A stretch of DNA of 64,000 nt. Origin: Amphiduros pacificus. Lineage: Eukaryota > Annelida > Polychaeta > Phyllodocida > Hesionidae. Below are positions 62,999 to 64,000 of this stretch, piece by piece. The notes beneath the pieces were generated by a model, which worked only from the letters and a program-made list of their open reading frames with translations, was not told the origin of the DNA and ran no database searches. Within the stretch, counting starts at the first letter, position 1. Every line of letters begins with the position of its first letter. Position numbers and translations under genes: made by a program. The stretch spans positions 15,350,536 through 15,414,535 of the forward strand of contig OX439004.1 in assembly GCA_949316495.1 (NCBI GenBank), in the 5' to 3' direction.

Positions 62999-63767
62999 TC
63001 ATTGGACCTCGGGTACTCCCTGCAGGTAGTGCTCCGGTACTCTGTGCATCAACTCCACTGCCCGGTTGTAGGAAGCCATATCTTAAAAAACAACAATCCA
63101 ACCATCTTGCTCACCATTCATCATTTCTTGAGTTTAACTTCAATTATCAGAATATAAGTCTAGCCTGCCATATTTACATTTCAAAATAATGAGAAATATT
63201 GTTATGCATCAATACACAGTTATAGCTTATCAACAATACACTTTTAGATTCCTAATAAAATACATCTTTTCTACAAATGATGAAATTAAAATGTAGGATC
63301 TTACCGAAGTTTGATGACGTTTCAGAAGCACAGAGTACATAGTTATGACACTGGATAGTGTTTCCTTGTACAATGCCATGTACCTCTGTCAAACCATCCA
63401 CTAACTCCTGAAGCTGCAAAAACAAGCAAATATCTCTGTTAGACTATCAATGAACTCTTGAAGCTACAAGAACAAACAGTAGTTATTATGATCCTTCTAA
63501 TCAACTGTATGCTTTAAAAACTTGGCCTTGTCATTCAGTCAATTTACTTTGTATATCTAAAGGCTGTGGACAAGTTGACCTATACTTGTGGCAAAAGATG
63601 GTGGCTAACTATTTGGAAACAAGTGCATTAAATACATTATGACAAATGGCCTGTTTCAAGACTCATTTTCTTATGTTTTATTTAATACTTACTGGTTCCA
63701 ACATCTGAATGGTAACATCTTGATCATCTGAAGATTTAAGCATAAACTGTGAACCATTGGGATCTAC
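62999..63767 (-). CDS. RPA3: RPA3, replication protein A 14-kDa subunit (3' three coding exons; 5' end outside window)
   Basis: Exons in transcript order are 63693-63767, 63305-63413 and 62999-63081, with GT-AG borders and matching phases. The readable product is 88 residues: it begins VDPNGSQFMLKS, continues VTIQMLEP, LQELVDGLTEVHGIV and TIQCHNYVLC, and ends DMASYNRAVELMHRVPEHY then LQGVPEVQ. It aligns along its length with the C-terminal two thirds of human RPA3 (HPTGKMFILSDGEG..., [38 protein letters not shown]). RPA3 is the small OB-fold subunit that holds the RPA heterotrimer on single-stranded DNA in the nucleus. The first strands of the OB fold, including the start codon, must lie beyond position 64000; no such exon was found in 63768-64000. 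Confidence 0.9.
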
Positions 63768-64000
63768 CTGCAAAAACAAAAAAGGGCGATAATGTAATAC
63801 AACTCAAGAGCTTCGCAAAGGACTTCCACACTTCTCAAAATTGTAGATTCAGACATCAAAATGGTATTCAAGTGTTCTTAATTCACTATACCAGGGAGTG
63901 GCATCTGGTGGCTGAGAAACGAATAAGAAGTGTTCAGCACAAAAACCTGCAGATTATGTTTTCTTTTCTCGATCTTCCCAATTTACAAGCTCAATTCTGA

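Overview
The window looks like nuclear DNA of a lophotrochozoan animal, most likely a mollusc. It is AT-rich. Its genes are broken into many short exons with GT-AG introns, and much of the rest is minisatellites, MITE-like elements, tRNA-derived SINEs and two pearl/HINE-like (Helentron-associated) elements of a kind known from bivalves. No bacterial-style gene organisation is present. The species is inference; nothing in the window fixes it.

Five host genes could be built exon by exon, with splice phases that agree at every junction. (1) A CBR1-type carbonyl reductase on the minus strand, 113-3007; its last exons lie left of the window. (2) A second complete CBR1-type gene on the minus strand, 17960-25284, 8 coding exons, 284 residues. 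The five coding exons visible in gene 1 have exactly the lengths of the matching ones in gene 2 (24, 82, 179, 113, 126 nt), so the two are tandem paralogues. (3) DBF4, the activating subunit of CDC7 kinase, on the minus strand, 28968-38991, 10 coding exons, about 1815 residues, with one giant 3' exon. (4) A membrane-anchored 2-oxoglutarate/Fe(II) dioxygenase of the prolyl 4-hydroxylase type on the plus strand, 40150-59559, 6 coding exons, 383 residues, with a 15.9-kb first intron. (5) The 3' part of RPA3 (replication protein A 14-kDa subunit) on the minus strand, 62999-63767, running off the right edge. DBF4 and the dioxygenase are head to head, with 1.16 kb between start codons; the dioxygenase and RPA3 are convergent. 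DBF4 and RPA3 both act in DNA replication, but nothing suggests more than chance proximity.

The 3-18 kb interval between the two reductase genes is repeat-filled: a broken intronless gene of a multicopy invertebrate family with a FEN1-like PIN domain (4.6-8.8 kb), a pearl/HINE-like element (9.2-10.9 kb), a SINE (10.9-11.15 kb), foldback elements (12.1-14.0, 15.2-16.1, 17.2-17.9 kb), a detached copy of the 3' end of the PIN-family gene in opposite orientation (14.2-14.4 kb), and a second, inverted HINE (16.1-17.1 kb).

The introns carry an unusual number of private minisatellites, with periods of 19 to 59 bp. At least two arrays, in DBF4 and in the dioxygenase, begin exactly at a 5' splice site and carry copies of it; a third, in reductase gene 2, may derive from an exon end. 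The large first intron of the dioxygenase holds arrays of 45, about 20, 23, 29, 21, 20/24 and 26 bp, two of them complementary to each other, plus a 1.7-kb composite DNA element inserted inside the 29-bp array.
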